From Flavobacterium gawalongense (GTDB lineage: Bacteria; Bacteroidota; Bacteroidia; Flavobacteriales; Flavobacteriaceae): a DNA stretch of 34,140 nucleotides. The stretch is taken from contig NZ_VJZP01000039.1 in the NCBI RefSeq assembly GCF_007097265.1, positions 1 to 34,140 on the forward strand, written 5' to 3'. The position numbers and the translations under genes were made by a program. Below are positions 15,264-22,740 of the stretch, in pieces (position 1 is the first letter of the stretch; every line of letters starts with the position of its first letter). Below the pieces are notes generated by a model that was not told the origin of the DNA, made no database searches, and saw only the letters and a program-made list of their open reading frames with translations.

Positions 15264-16086
15264 ATGAGATTTAAGATTTTGCTTTTTACATTGACTTTCT
15301 CTTTGAGTGGAATAGCTCAAATAAAATATGGCTCAAATAATGGGAAATATTTGACAATTCGCGGGACTAAACTTTATTATGAAGAATATGGAAAAGGAAT
15401 TCCTTTACTTCTACTTCACGGAGGTTTAGGAAGTATTACTGATTTTAAAAAATGTCTTCCAAATCTATCAAAAAAATACAAAGTAATTGCTTTTGATGCA
15501 CCTGGACTTGGACGTTCTGAATTCGCTGATAGTATAATGACTTATAAACTTATGGCTGATTATTATTCCAAAGCAATAGATTTATTAAAATTAGATAACA
15601 CTTATGTAATTGGTTGGAGCGATGGTGGAAATGTAGCATTATTTCTTGCAAAAATGAGACCTGATAAAATTAAGAAAATTGCGGTTTCTGGGGCAACATA
15701 CAAACTAGAAGGAACTACAAAAGCGTCATTGGAAGAAATAAATAAATTTTCAGACACAGTTTGGGTTTCTTAAAGAACTAAAACCTTGGATAAAACAATA
15801 TAAAGAAAAATCCCCTACGGGAAATTGGAAAAGATATATAACCGAAGCAAAAAAAATGTGGTTTGAAGAAATTTATTTTCAAAAGTCCATTTTGTTGGAA
15901 ATAAATATACCTACATTACTTGTTTATGGAGATAGAGATATGTACACGCCCGAACTTGGATTAGAATTACACAAAGCAATCAAAAAATCACAATTTTGTA
16001 TTTTACCAAATACTTCTCATGATGTGTTTTGGGAAAAACCTGAATTAATAAGTCAAATCGCAATGGACTTTTTTAGTACTAAATAA
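15264..16086 (+). pseudogene. Alpha/beta hydrolase, broken by one-base frameshift
   Basis: The first part (15264-15773) encodes a signal peptide (residues 1-19) and the N-terminal half of an alpha/beta hydrolase with oxyanion segment LLHGGLG and nucleophile elbow GWSDGG (Ser119). It stops early. The plus-one frame continues the same fold to 16086 with the acid loop YGDRDMYTPE and the catalytic His in NTSHDVFW. Removing one T from the TTTT run at 15747-15750 would restore a 273-residue protein of normal length with the whole Ser-Asp-His triad. The break is recent or a sequencing error, because no other damage is visible. A secreted esterase or lipase-like role is plausible, and the substrate is unknown. 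Confidence 0.8.
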
Positions 16087-16088
16087 TT

Positions 16089-16150
16089 ATACCCCCCTGC
16101 TGGTCCGAGCATCTCTTTAATCGCTCGTGCGAGCTTCTAGGTACCCGCAA
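16089..16150. repeat. GC-rich intergenic remnant
   Basis: A short stretch much richer in GC than its surroundings, with the small palindrome GCTCGTGCGAGC near its middle, lies between the hydrolase pseudogene and the transposase remnant. It resembles dispersed flavobacterial intergenic repeats, but only one copy is in this window. Confidence 0.3.
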
Positions 16151-16172
16151 ACAATAGTAAAAATTATAAATA

Positions 16173-16508
16173 AAATATAAGTTTGGAGAGAAATCTGGTG
16201 CTTATTTTATAAGTTTTGCGACCGTAAATTGGATAGATGTATTCACGAGAGACGCCTATTTTTGCTGTATATTAGAATCCTTAGATTACTGTCGTAAAAA
16301 CAAAGGAATGGAACTTTATGGCTATTGCATCATGCCAAGTCATGTGTATTTGATTTTTCGTTCATCTTTGAATGATCCTTCTGGTTTAGTAAGAGATTTT
16401 AAAGGATTTACATCAAGAAAAATGTTGAAAATCATTGAAGATAATCCACAAGAAAGCCGAAAAGAATGGATCCTTTGGATGTTTGAAAGAGCAGGAAAAA
16501 AGAATTGA
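16173..16508 (+). pseudogene. REP-associated (Y1/IS200-like) transposase remnant
   Basis: An open frame of about 112 codons matches the N-terminal half of a RAYT-type HUH transposase: KFGEKSGAYFISFATVNW, then DVFTR, then YCIMPSHVYLIFRSS. It has no start codon (ATA stands where ATG is expected, at 16170) and breaks off after residue 112, before the region carrying the catalytic Tyr. The HUH site itself reads HVY, so the second catalytic His has become Tyr. The coding frame is therefore dead three ways. The region from the first internal Met (16308) could give a 66-residue fragment without function. Confidence 0.82.
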
Positions 16509-16716
16509 AGGTTTTAAAACAAAAATTTTAGCAAAAGTAAAAGCGTTAACATTGATTCAAATAAACTTATTTTGACATACTAATAAATAATATTAAATCA
16601 CAAATCATTTAATTACACCCAACAGGTTGAATTAGTATAATAATTTCGTATTGAATCACTATATTGGAATAAATTTAAAAAAAATCTGCGAATTAGCGGT
16701 AAGAAATAAACAAACT

Positions 16717-16971
16717 ATGAATAAAGAACAAACAATCGAGCAATTAAAAACCATCGTAAAACCTTACATTCAAAACCAAGAAGCATTTGATGTTCTTACG
16801 GAAGATACTGATTTTATTAACGATTTGAAAATAAATTCTGCCAATTTGGTGGATGTGATTTTAGACATTGAAGAAAAATTTGATATAATAATTGACAATG
16901 TATCGATGGAACGAATGGTTAATGTAAAATCAGCAATGGATATTATTGAAACCAAATTATCCGAAAAGTGA
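16717..16971 (+). CDS. Acyl carrier protein
   Basis: The 84-residue protein has the four-helix carrier-protein layout. The phosphopantetheine attachment site is NDLKINSANLVDVILDIEEKF, with Ser41 in the place of the usual DSL serine; Asp before it is replaced by Asn, which is seen in specialised carriers. An upstream in-frame start at 16651 would add 22 residues unlike the family; the ATG at 16717 gives the normal length. It overlaps the transferase gene that should activate it. It is not the housekeeping AcpP, since fatty-acid synthesis genes are absent nearby; a pigment or aryl-polyene pathway elsewhere is a guess. Confidence 0.82.
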   Translation: MNKEQTIEQLKTIVKPYIQNQEAFDVLTEDTDFINDLKINSANLVDVILDIEEKFDIIIDNVSMERMVNVKSAMDIIETKLSEK

Positions 16972-17474
16972 TAGGAAATGATATTGTAGATTTGGTTTTG
17001 GCAAAAAAAGAAAGTAACTGGAGACGGAAAGGATTTTTAAATAAAATCTTTACTCCAAAAGAGCAATTATTGATTTCTAATGGTGTAAATCCAGAAGTGA
17101 TGGTTTGGAATTTATGGAGCAGAAAGGAAGCTGCCTACAAAATCTACAATAGAGAAACTAAAATAAGAGCATATATTCCTTTGCAGTTAGAGTGTTATTA
17201 TGGGAATGAAAATTTTGGAACAGTTTCCTGTAATGGAAATATGTATTTCACACAAACGGTTATTACGGATGAATTCATACACTCGATTGCTGTCTTAAAA
17301 AAGGAATATTTAAATGCAATAAAGACTTTAGATTATAATGATAAAATTAGTAAAACTAACGGGATTCCTTTTATAATTGATGAACGGACCAAAAATATAA
17401 AACCCGTTTCCATAAGTCATCATGGGCGTTTTTGGGAAGGTGTAACGTTGTTCAATCAATCAATAAATAAATAA
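16968..17474 (+). CDS. 4'-phosphopantetheinyl transferase
   Basis: The 168-residue protein begins at a GTG that overlaps the acyl carrier protein stop codon by four bases. It shows the two conserved transferase motifs: GNDIVDL (Asp5 metal ligand) and WSRKEAAYK (Glu54 and Lys58). It moves the phosphopantetheine arm from coenzyme A to a serine of a carrier protein. The overlap with the carrier gene says that the neighbouring carrier is its natural substrate. The GTG start is required because no in-frame ATG exists before GNDIVDL. Confidence 0.88.
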   Translation: MIGNDIVDLVLAKKESNWRRKGFLNKIFTPKEQLLISNGVNPEVMVWNLWSRKEAAYKIYNRETKIRAYIPLQLECYYGNENFGTVSCNGNMYFTQTVITDEFIHSIAVLKKEYLNAIKTLDYNDKISKTNGIPFIIDERTKNIKPVSISHHGRFWEGVTLFNQSINK

Positions 17475-17479
17475 TTTAT

Positions 17480-17506
17480 CTGGGAATAAAATTATTTTAT
17501 CCCCAG
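17480..17506. terminator. Convergent terminator hairpin
   Basis: CTGGGAATAAA (17480-17490) pairs with TTTATCCCCAG (17496-17506), with one G-U pair when read on the minus strand. It lies exactly where the transferase gene and the exonuclease-like gene converge and overlaps the exonuclease stop codon. Confidence 0.4.
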
Positions 17507-18088
17507 TCTGGATTTTAATTTTAAAAAGAGCAAAGCGATTTTATACGCATCTTCAGAAGAAGAATTTCTATCTCTTTTTGGAATTTTATAAATATCACAT
17601 AATTCATCCAGTGAAAATTGTCGATCGTTGATGTCTTGAAGTTTTCGATACATGACATCAACATCTAAAGCTTCGTTTTTTAATCGGCCACAATCTAATC
17701 TTTCAAGTGCTGCATTGATCATTTCAACATCAAAATCAATATGATGTCCAACCAAAACCGCATTGCCTATAAAATTTATTAAAGATTGGATTGCTTCAGG
17801 TTCTGCGAGTTTTTTCATTTTACTTTCGACTATAAATTCATTCGAAAGTCCGTTATCGTGTAGGAATTTATATTGCAATAAAACTGCTTCAAAACTATCT
17901 CCAATAACAATACTGTTGTCATTTACAGCAAAGGATCCAATTGATAAAATAACATCTTTCACAGGATTTAAACCCGAAGTTTCTGTTGATAAAATTACAA
18001 ATCGCTTTGATTTTTTATCAAATTTGGACAGATAGGTTTTCCAAAATTCAGGGTATTCTTTATTAATATTTTTCAGCCAGTCTAACAT
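17492..18088 (-). CDS. DnaQ-like 3'-5' exonuclease-fold protein, atypical catalytic residues
   Basis: The 198-residue protein has the RNase H-like fold of DEDD exonucleases: FVILSTETSGLNPVKDVILS (Exo I), GHHIDFDVEMINAALER (Exo II) and SSSEDAYKIALLFLKL (Exo III). In Exo I the first metal-binding Asp is replaced by Ser34, although Glu36 remains; in Exo III the usual His before the last Asp is replaced by Ser. It may therefore bind but not cut. It follows the cNMP/CBS/DUF294 gene after two bases and is surely co-transcribed; this pairing recurs in other bacteria. Confidence 0.82.
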   Translation of the reverse strand: MLDWLKNINKEYPEFWKTYLSKFDKKSKRFVILSTETSGLNPVKDVILSIGSFAVNDNSIVIGDSFEAVLLQYKFLHDNGLSNEFIVESKMKKLAEPEAIQSLINFIGNAVLVGHHIDFDVEMINAALERLDCGRLKNEALDVDVMYRKLQDINDRQFSLDELCDIYKIPKRDRNSSSEDAYKIALLFLKLKSRLGIK

Positions 18089-18090
18089 AG

Positions 18091-20007
18091 TTATGAAAAT
18101 TGAGTGAGTTGAAATTTACTTTTTATTAACTCTTCCAATTCTTTCATTGGAGCCAAAGCATTTTTCAATTTTTCTTTATCAATTTTTGATAATTCATTTA
18201 AATTTATAAACTGACCAGAATTGTCATTTTTTAAGCCTTCTAAGGTTCTGAATTTTGACAAAGTCAAAAAGGCTTCGGCACAATTAAGATAAATTTCGGC
18301 ATATTTAGGATCTGAAATTGCTAATTGCTTGAATCGTTGTAATGTATTATTAATTCCTCTTATACCATGACTCATTGTAAACAAACGCGCACCGTCAATC
18401 AGTGGCATCAAAGCACGTGTTTTTATATCAAATTTATCTTTGTTCGAACCTTCTTCTTCTACATTGAAATTTTTGAAAAAAGTCAACGGAGAATTTTTTC
18501 TTAAGGCATCATTTCCTAAGAAGTCAAAAAACAAAGTATTGTTTTTTGCGTTTTTAAAAACTACATTTCCAATAGCATCTTCAATTCTTTGTTCACCAAA
18601 AGTAATTTCATAATCAAAGAAAATACTACTCAAATCATTACTGTTTTCACCTGGAGTATTCATCCAGCTGTCGTATTGTTTAGTCCAGTCAGTCAGTGAT
18701 TTACACCAAAGCATATTACTTCCCATGTGTCCGTTTGGACATAATTCATAACCAATTTTTTCAAGCGTGGCAGTAGTTCTTTTTCCAAGTTTAAGAAAAT
18801 AGTCTTTCACATCTCTATATTTATCAGGGGTAACATCTTCAAAAATCAAAATACTGTCTTGGTCGGTTAACAACAATTGTTCTTTTCTTCCTTGACTACC
18901 TATACTTAACCAAGCAAAACGGGCAGGAGGTGAGCCTAAATCCAAAATTGATAATTCAACAGAACGTTTAATAATAGCCAAATTAATTTCACTGGCAATA
19001 TTGAAAACATGAGAAAGGGGTATATTTTTAGAAATGGAAGTCTGAATCAGATCAGTTAAACGCTCGCGAATTTGTTTTAATTCTTTTGGGATCTGAGAAC
19101 GCTTAATTTCTTTTATCAAAACACCAGGGTTATTGGCCTGAGCAACTATCAAATCATGTTCAGAAATGATCCCTTTTACATCAGATTTATCAGTTCCGTC
19201 CTGTGTTACACATAAATGTGTCACATTGTACTTCAACATAAGTAATTGCGCTTCTGCCAGCGAAATATTCTCTACAACAGTTATAACGGGAGATGACATT
19301 ATTTTATCTACTGAAACTGTGACAGGATAACGGCCAGTAGCAATTTTCGAACGCATATCAGTATCTGTAATAATGCCTAAAGGAATGTTATTCTCACAAA
19401 CAACAACATTGTTCTTTAACGTTTCTGTCATCAATTGCGCTACATCTTTTACAATAGCTGTAATTGTTGTCTTTAAAGGAGAATTGTTATAGGATAAAGA
19501 TTGAAAATATTGCATTTCTGATTGCTGATCCGAATAGAATACATTGTCAGATATTAATTTTCCAATTAAATTTTCTTTATCCTTCGGGTTGCGAGTATTT
19601 ACGGCAAAACTTTCTAATAAAAAATTTAAAACCTCAGAATTATTGGCAACAAAAGGGCGGAAAGTAGCTATAGGAATAGCGTAAACAATACTTTCTTCTC
19701 TGGCTTTAGCCGTCATCATATAATTGTTTTTGGCAAAAAATGGACGCAAACCAAAGATGTCACCAGCATTACATTTATTCAATAGGGTTTCTTCAGCATC
19801 TGCTATGACAGATAAATTGATAACTCCTGAAGCCACAACGTAAAAACTATCGTGTAGCACATCGTTAATTTGAAATAATATTTTGTGCTTTTCTAAATTT
19901 ACAACGCGAATGCTTGTAGCTATTTCAGATAATTCTTGAAATGTCAAGTGATTAAATGGTGGGTATTCTTTTAAAAAATCAGCAATGTGTTCAGCAATTG
20001 TATTCAT
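18091..20007 (-). CDS. cNMP-binding/CBS/DUF294 nucleotidyltransferase-like protein
   Basis: The 638-residue protein joins, in order, a cyclic-nucleotide-binding domain (about 10-130), a pair of CBS domains (about 165-290, with GIITDTDMRSKIATGRYPV and GIISEHDLIVAQAN), and a DUF294 nucleotidyltransferase domain with GSQGRKEQLLLTDQDSILIFED (GS...D-x-D metal site about 375-396) followed by its helical DUF294 C-terminal domain. It looks like a signal-responsive nucleotidyltransferase: adenine-nucleotide sensing in the CBS pair and nucleotidyl transfer to an unknown target. The two genes form a tight unit with the exonuclease-fold partner. Confidence 0.88.
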   Translation of the reverse strand: MNTIAEHIADFLKEYPPFNHLTFQELSEIATSIRVVNLEKHKILFQINDVLHDSFYVVASGVINLSVIADAEETLLNKCNAGDIFGLRPFFAKNNYMMTAKAREESIVYAIPIATFRPFVANNSEVLNFLLESFAVNTRNPKDKENLIGKLISDNVFYSDQQSEMQYFQSLSYNNSPLKTTITAIVKDVAQLMTETLKNNVVVCENNIPLGIITDTDMRSKIATGRYPVTVSVDKIMSSPVITVVENISLAEAQLLMLKYNVTHLCVTQDGTDKSDVKGIISEHDLIVAQANNPGVLIKEIKRSQIPKELKQIRERLTDLIQTSISKNIPLSHVFNIASEINLAIIKRSVELSILDLGSPPARFAWLSIGSQGRKEQLLLTDQDSILIFEDVTPDKYRDVKDYFLKLGKRTTATLEKIGYELCPNGHMGSNMLWCKSLTDWTKQYDSWMNTPGENSNDLSSIFFDYEITFGEQRIEDAIGNVVFKNAKNNTLFFDFLGNDALRKNSPLTFFKNFNVEEEGSNKDKFDIKTRALMPLIDGARLFTMSHGIRGINNTLQRFKQLAISDPKYAEIYLNCAEAFLTLSKFRTLEGLKNDNSGQFINLNELSKIDKEKLKNALAPMKELEELIKSKFQLTQFS

Positions 20008-20171
20008 AGTTCGGCAAATAAATAAAGTATCGTTTGTAAAAATAGCAAATTAAATAATTACAATGAAATCATAGTGAAAGGAATGTAGTTCATTATACTT
20101 AATTTTTAAATTTATAGACTTTTCTTGATTTTAAGATGTTATCAACAGAAGTGATTAAAACTAAATCAATG

Positions 20172-20211
20172 AATAGATATTGTATTAACCATTAAAAACA
20201 AAATATCTATT
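20172..20211. repeat. 10-base inverted repeat beside the dif-like site
   Basis: Arms 20172-20181 (AATAGATATT) and 20202-20211 are perfect complements with a 20-base loop, and the right arm runs into the dif-like site. It may help load recombination proteins or be chance in AT-rich DNA. Confidence 0.4.
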
Positions 20212-20236
20212 TTACATAATATAAATTATAGTTCAT
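20209..20236 (-). other. Candidate dif site (XerC/XerD recombination site) at the left prophage junction
   Basis: The 28 bases divide as 11-base arm ATTTTACATAA, 6-base centre TATAAA and 11-base arm TTATAGTTCAT. Read on the minus strand, the XerD-side arm is TTATGTAAAAT, which matches the E. coli dif arm TTATGTTAAAT at 10 of 11 positions and the B. subtilis arm TTATGTAAACT at 10 of 11; the centre TTTATA matches E. coli TGTATA at 5 of 6. The XerC-side arm is less similar, as is usual across phyla, but keeps the inner ATAA. The site lies in a gene-free gap and is the left edge of the phage-like block. Confidence 0.65.
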
Positions 20237-20238
20237 TT
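20220..20238. repeat. Left copy of 19-bp direct repeat (att site)
   Basis: TATAAATTATAGTTCATTT is repeated exactly at 27697-27715. The repeat starts at the first base of the dif centre and covers the whole XerC-side arm. The bases on either side (20219 and 27696; 20239 and 27716) differ. Confidence 0.85.
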
Positions 20239-20239
20239 G
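20232..20239 (+). promoter_or_regulatory. Possible minus-7 element for the first phage genes
   Basis: TTCATTTG matches TAnnTTTG at all fixed positions but one and ends 24 bases before the first phage start codon. It overlaps the att repeat, so integration would keep it in place at both junctions. No good minus-33 element is seen. Confidence 0.25.
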
Positions 20240-20263
20240 TCAGATAATTAATACCTGATAAAT

Positions 20264-20572
20264 ATGGCACTTAAAAGAACTTCTTTAGAAAACTACACGT
20301 TATTATTGGTAGAACTTGAAAAAATGCGTGATACCGCATTTCATCCAAAAACGTTTTTAAAAAAAATTCGACCCTTTTGTAAAACTTCACATTTAAAGTA
20401 TAAATGGCTGTTTATTCGTATTCGTGGTTCAAATATAGGAATATCAATACAAATACAATCGGATTGTTTTGTAATTCGTCAAAATCAGTCTATCCACGAA
20501 TTTACATTTTATTGTACTTCTCATAAAATGCTTATAGGTAAATTATTAAAACATAACCTTTTAACTTTTTAA
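20264..20572 (+). CDS. Phage early hypothetical protein, 102 residues
   Basis: I do not recognise this basic protein. It begins with a charged helix-like stretch (ENYTLLLVELEKMRDTAF) and continues with beta-like segments rich in Lys, Arg and aromatic residues (KYKWLFIRIRGSNIGISIQI). No membrane segment is seen. It is the first gene inside the left junction and is followed after two bases by the next gene, so it belongs to the early cluster before rep; a DNA- or RNA-binding role would suit its charge but is not shown. Confidence 0.72.
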   Translation: MALKRTSLENYTLLLVELEKMRDTAFHPKTFLKKIRPFCKTSHLKYKWLFIRIRGSNIGISIQIQSDCFVIRQNQSIHEFTFYCTSHKMLIGKLLKHNLLTF

Positions 20573-20574
20573 TT

Positions 20575-20901
20575 ATGGCTACAATTAACGAATTAACACG
20601 TAAAAGAGAAAATTTACTTATTCAGATAGCTGGTGTTACTGCTGATTTAAAAGAGTATACAAAGTACCCTGTAGAAACTATAGACGTTGAACAAATTAAA
20701 TATCAGTACGGTTTTATACTTCGTGAAATTAAAGATATTGACGAAAAGTTAAAATTTATTTTTCTTACTCAATCAGAAACTTTAAAAACTGATTTAGAGA
20801 TTATGGATAAGGAAATGATTGAGTCTGTTGCGAAAAATAGATTTACAGTTACTGACTTACCAAAACTTCATTATTCAATGTTTGACGAACCATTTATTTA
20901 A
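20575..20901 (+). CDS. Phage early hypothetical protein, 108 residues
   Basis: The 108-residue protein is not recognised. The first two thirds are rich in charged residues with heptad-like spacing (LTRKRENLLIQIAGVTADLKE and GFILREIKDIDEKLKF), which suggests a helical or coiled-coil protein. The C-terminal part (TVTDLPKLHYSMFDEPFI) is more mixed. It lies two bases after the 102-residue gene and 4 bases before the tiny membrane ORF, in one transcript leading to rep. Confidence 0.72.
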   Translation: MATINELTRKRENLLIQIAGVTADLKEYTKYPVETIDVEQIKYQYGFILREIKDIDEKLKFIFLTQSETLKTDLEIMDKEMIESVAKNRFTVTDLPKLHYSMFDEPFI

Positions 20902-20905
20902 TATC

Positions 20906-20995
20906 ATGACAAAACAAAAAATCAACGCTTTAATATTTTGGTGCTTCGTGGCTTTAGTATCTATTTTAATAACTATTTATTCTCCTGTAAAATGA
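20906..20995 (+). CDS. 29-residue single-pass membrane peptide
   Basis: This very short ORF encodes a basic N-terminus (MTKQK), one hydrophobic segment (about residues 8-24, ALIFWCFVALVSILITI) and a short tail. It is tightly packed: 4 bases after the preceding gene, and its stop codon overlaps the next ATG by three bases (20992-20995, ATGA). Such peptides are common in membrane-containing phages. It is too short to prove by sequence alone; the packing is the main support. Confidence 0.55.
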   Translation: MTKQKINALIFWCFVALVSILITIYSPVK

Positions 20996-21201
20996 TTAAA
21001 ATAATGAATATTACAATAAATAAAAATTTCTGTTTGTATCAGCGTAAAAATGGAACGCGTTTTTTAGCTGTAAAATCTATTCATCATAAAATAAACTTTC
21101 GTTCTAATATGGAAGCTGGAAGCCTTTTTATTTTACCGTATTATTGGAAGCTATCGGAGATGTGTTTTATAGAATCGGGAGATATAGAAACTCAGGCGTA
21201 A
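20992..21201 (+). CDS. Phage hypothetical protein, 69 residues
   Basis: This start was chosen because ATGA overlaps the stop of the 29-residue ORF; an upstream in-frame ATG at 20938 would lie inside that ORF. The product is small, basic and strand-rich (NFCLYQRKNGTRFLAVKSI) and is not recognised. The gene ends ten bases before the hairpin that precedes rep. Confidence 0.6.
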   Translation: MIKIMNITINKNFCLYQRKNGTRFLAVKSIHHKINFRSNMEAGSLFILPYYWKLSEMCFIESGDIETQA

Positions 21202-21210
21202 ATTTAAATC

Positions 21211-21234
21211 GTTGCCGTAGGGTATAACGGCAAC
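21211..21234 (+). other. Hairpin in front of rep, candidate replication origin
   Basis: GTTGCCGT (21211-21218) and ACGGCAAC (21227-21234) are a perfect 8-base stem, unusually GC-rich for this element, with an 8-base loop AGGGTATA. It sits 27 bases before the rep ATG, where rolling-circle elements often keep the Rep nick site. A translation-control hairpin is the alternative. Confidence 0.45.
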
Positions 21235-21261
21235 TAACTCACTCAAACTTACATAAAAAGA

Positions 21262-22455
21262 ATGATTTCATATAAAGAAAGGCATCAAGCCAAAACAAAA
21301 TTAAAAATAAACAGTTTAAAAACTACGCTCATAAACATAGATTATTTAATACTTAATTTGGATGGTCAGCCTTTTGGAGAGTTCCCCGAAAACTCAAAAT
21401 TTCGTTTGAAACCTTATGATTATGGTACTAAAATATTTGAAATAAGAGCGGATTTATATTATGAAGATTTAAAAATTGGTATATATACCGCAAAACCTCG
21501 CTCTGCTATCATTAGCGAACGACTGGCACAGCTCCAAATAGAAAACAATCTTTTTTACACACTTTCAAATGATGCCTTAAAAGGTGTCTTAAATACTTTT
21601 TGCGATGAGACACAATATTTATTTAAATCAGTTAATAGACTCGATATTTGCCTTGATAAATGCGACCTTAATCATCGTTATCGGAATTTGTATAGTAACA
21701 TTGTTTCGGGGGATGTTCTTATCTCGGGACGCCCAAAAAACATTCAATCGTATTTTGAGACATTTAAAGGTAAATCGATTCTTAACGGTTTTCAAGTTGG
21801 GAAGCGAACCAGTGATAAAATAATACGATGCTATAATAAAACGCTCTCGTTACAACTTACTGAAAAACCGTACATTAATGAATACTACTCAAACAATGGA
21901 TTAAAAAATGATAATGTTTGGCGTTTTGAATATCAGTTGAATTCTGCGTTTTTCAGAGGGTTAAATGAACATTCAAAAGTGGATGAAAACATTTGTGAAA
22001 CAATGACTTGGGGTATTTTTGATAAAGCTAATCTTTACGAATTGTTAAAAATCGCAAACAAAGGATTTTTTGAACTTCGTGAGAATACTGGTAAAAGTCA
22101 AGTGAATAAAGAGAACTTAATAATGTTGTTCGATTTCGATTTTTTGCAGTCGCAAATATCAAAATTCAATCCTATAATTAAGCGTTTGAAAAAAGTAGTT
22201 TTATCAAGTACAACCATAAAAAAACGGCTTGCAAAATCCTTATTTCGGGAATATTACGCAAACAATCAAGATATATCTTATATCGTTGCGCTTAATTTAT
22301 TGCTTGAGGATATGGATATGATAACGGAAAAACCGCTGTTACACTGGTTCAAAAACAAATTACATTTCTATTTACATGAGTTTCGAACCAAAGAAAAAAT
22401 AGTAAATGATTTTGATACTCCCCTATTTACCGAACATCAATTTTTATTCTTATAA
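21262..22455 (+). CDS. Rep_trans-like replication initiation protein
   Basis: The 397-residue protein shows the marks of Rep_trans/replication-initiation-factor proteins (PF02486 type): the strand NRLDICLDKCD (about 125-135) with paired acidic residues, RCYNKTLSLQL (189-199), the segment that in this family holds the Y-x-K signature, and WRFEYQLNSAFFRGL (220-234). These proteins nick one strand of circular DNA and start rolling-circle replication, as in some plasmids and single-stranded-DNA phages. The C-terminal third is helical and basic. It is the largest gene of the block and follows the candidate origin hairpin. Confidence 0.75.
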   Translation: MISYKERHQAKTKLKINSLKTTLINIDYLILNLDGQPFGEFPENSKFRLKPYDYGTKIFEIRADLYYEDLKIGIYTAKPRSAIISERLAQLQIENNLFYTLSNDALKGVLNTFCDETQYLFKSVNRLDICLDKCDLNHRYRNLYSNIVSGDVLISGRPKNIQSYFETFKGKSILNGFQVGKRTSDKIIRCYNKTLSLQLTEKPYINEYYSNNGLKNDNVWRFEYQLNSAFFRGLNEHSKVDENICETMTWGIFDKANLYELLKIANKGFFELRENTGKSQVNKENLIMLFDFDFLQSQISKFNPIIKRLKKVVLSSTTIKKRLAKSLFREYYANNQDISYIVALNLLLEDMDMITEKPLLHWFKNKLHFYLHEFRTKEKIVNDFDTPLFTEHQFLFL

Positions 22456-22460
22456 GCCTC

Positions 22461-22631
22461 ATGAAACCAAAAAAAACTACAAGCCAAAAAGTAAACAAAA
22501 CTCAATTAATGCATATTCTTGAAGTTAGTTATCCTACTGCCTTGAAAGAGTATCGAATAATATTAGATAGTTTGGCATTAAAAAGAAAATTTTTAACAAT
22601 AAACGACCTTATAACTTATGGTATTTTATAA
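22461..22631 (+). CDS. Small helix-turn-helix-like protein, 56 residues
   Basis: This short ORF starts five bases after rep. After a Lys-rich N-terminus it has a pattern like a small helix-turn-helix DNA-binding domain (LMHILEVSYPTALKEYRI and LKRKFLTINDL). A role as repressor or replication regulator is plausible from its position between rep and the structural genes. It is too short for a firm family call. Confidence 0.6.
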   Translation: MKPKKTTSQKVNKTQLMHILEVSYPTALKEYRIILDSLALKRKFLTINDLITYGIL

Positions 22632-22740
22632 AAAAATATAAAAAATTATAAAGAACTATAAAAAAATAGAAAACTTCTTTTTCATTCTTCACAAACCTTT
22701 GTATTCGAATAAAACGAATATTAATAATAAAATAAAGAAA

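Noticed and set aside
14949..15320. Open frames at 14949-15152 (+) and 15072-15320 (-)
   Set aside because: Both run through the structured repeat or AT-rich leader and show no protein-like composition.
16308..16508. 66-residue ORF as an intact gene
   Set aside because: Its reading frame continues upstream without interruption to 16173 with clear transposase similarity, so it is part of a pseudogene rather than a gene of its own.
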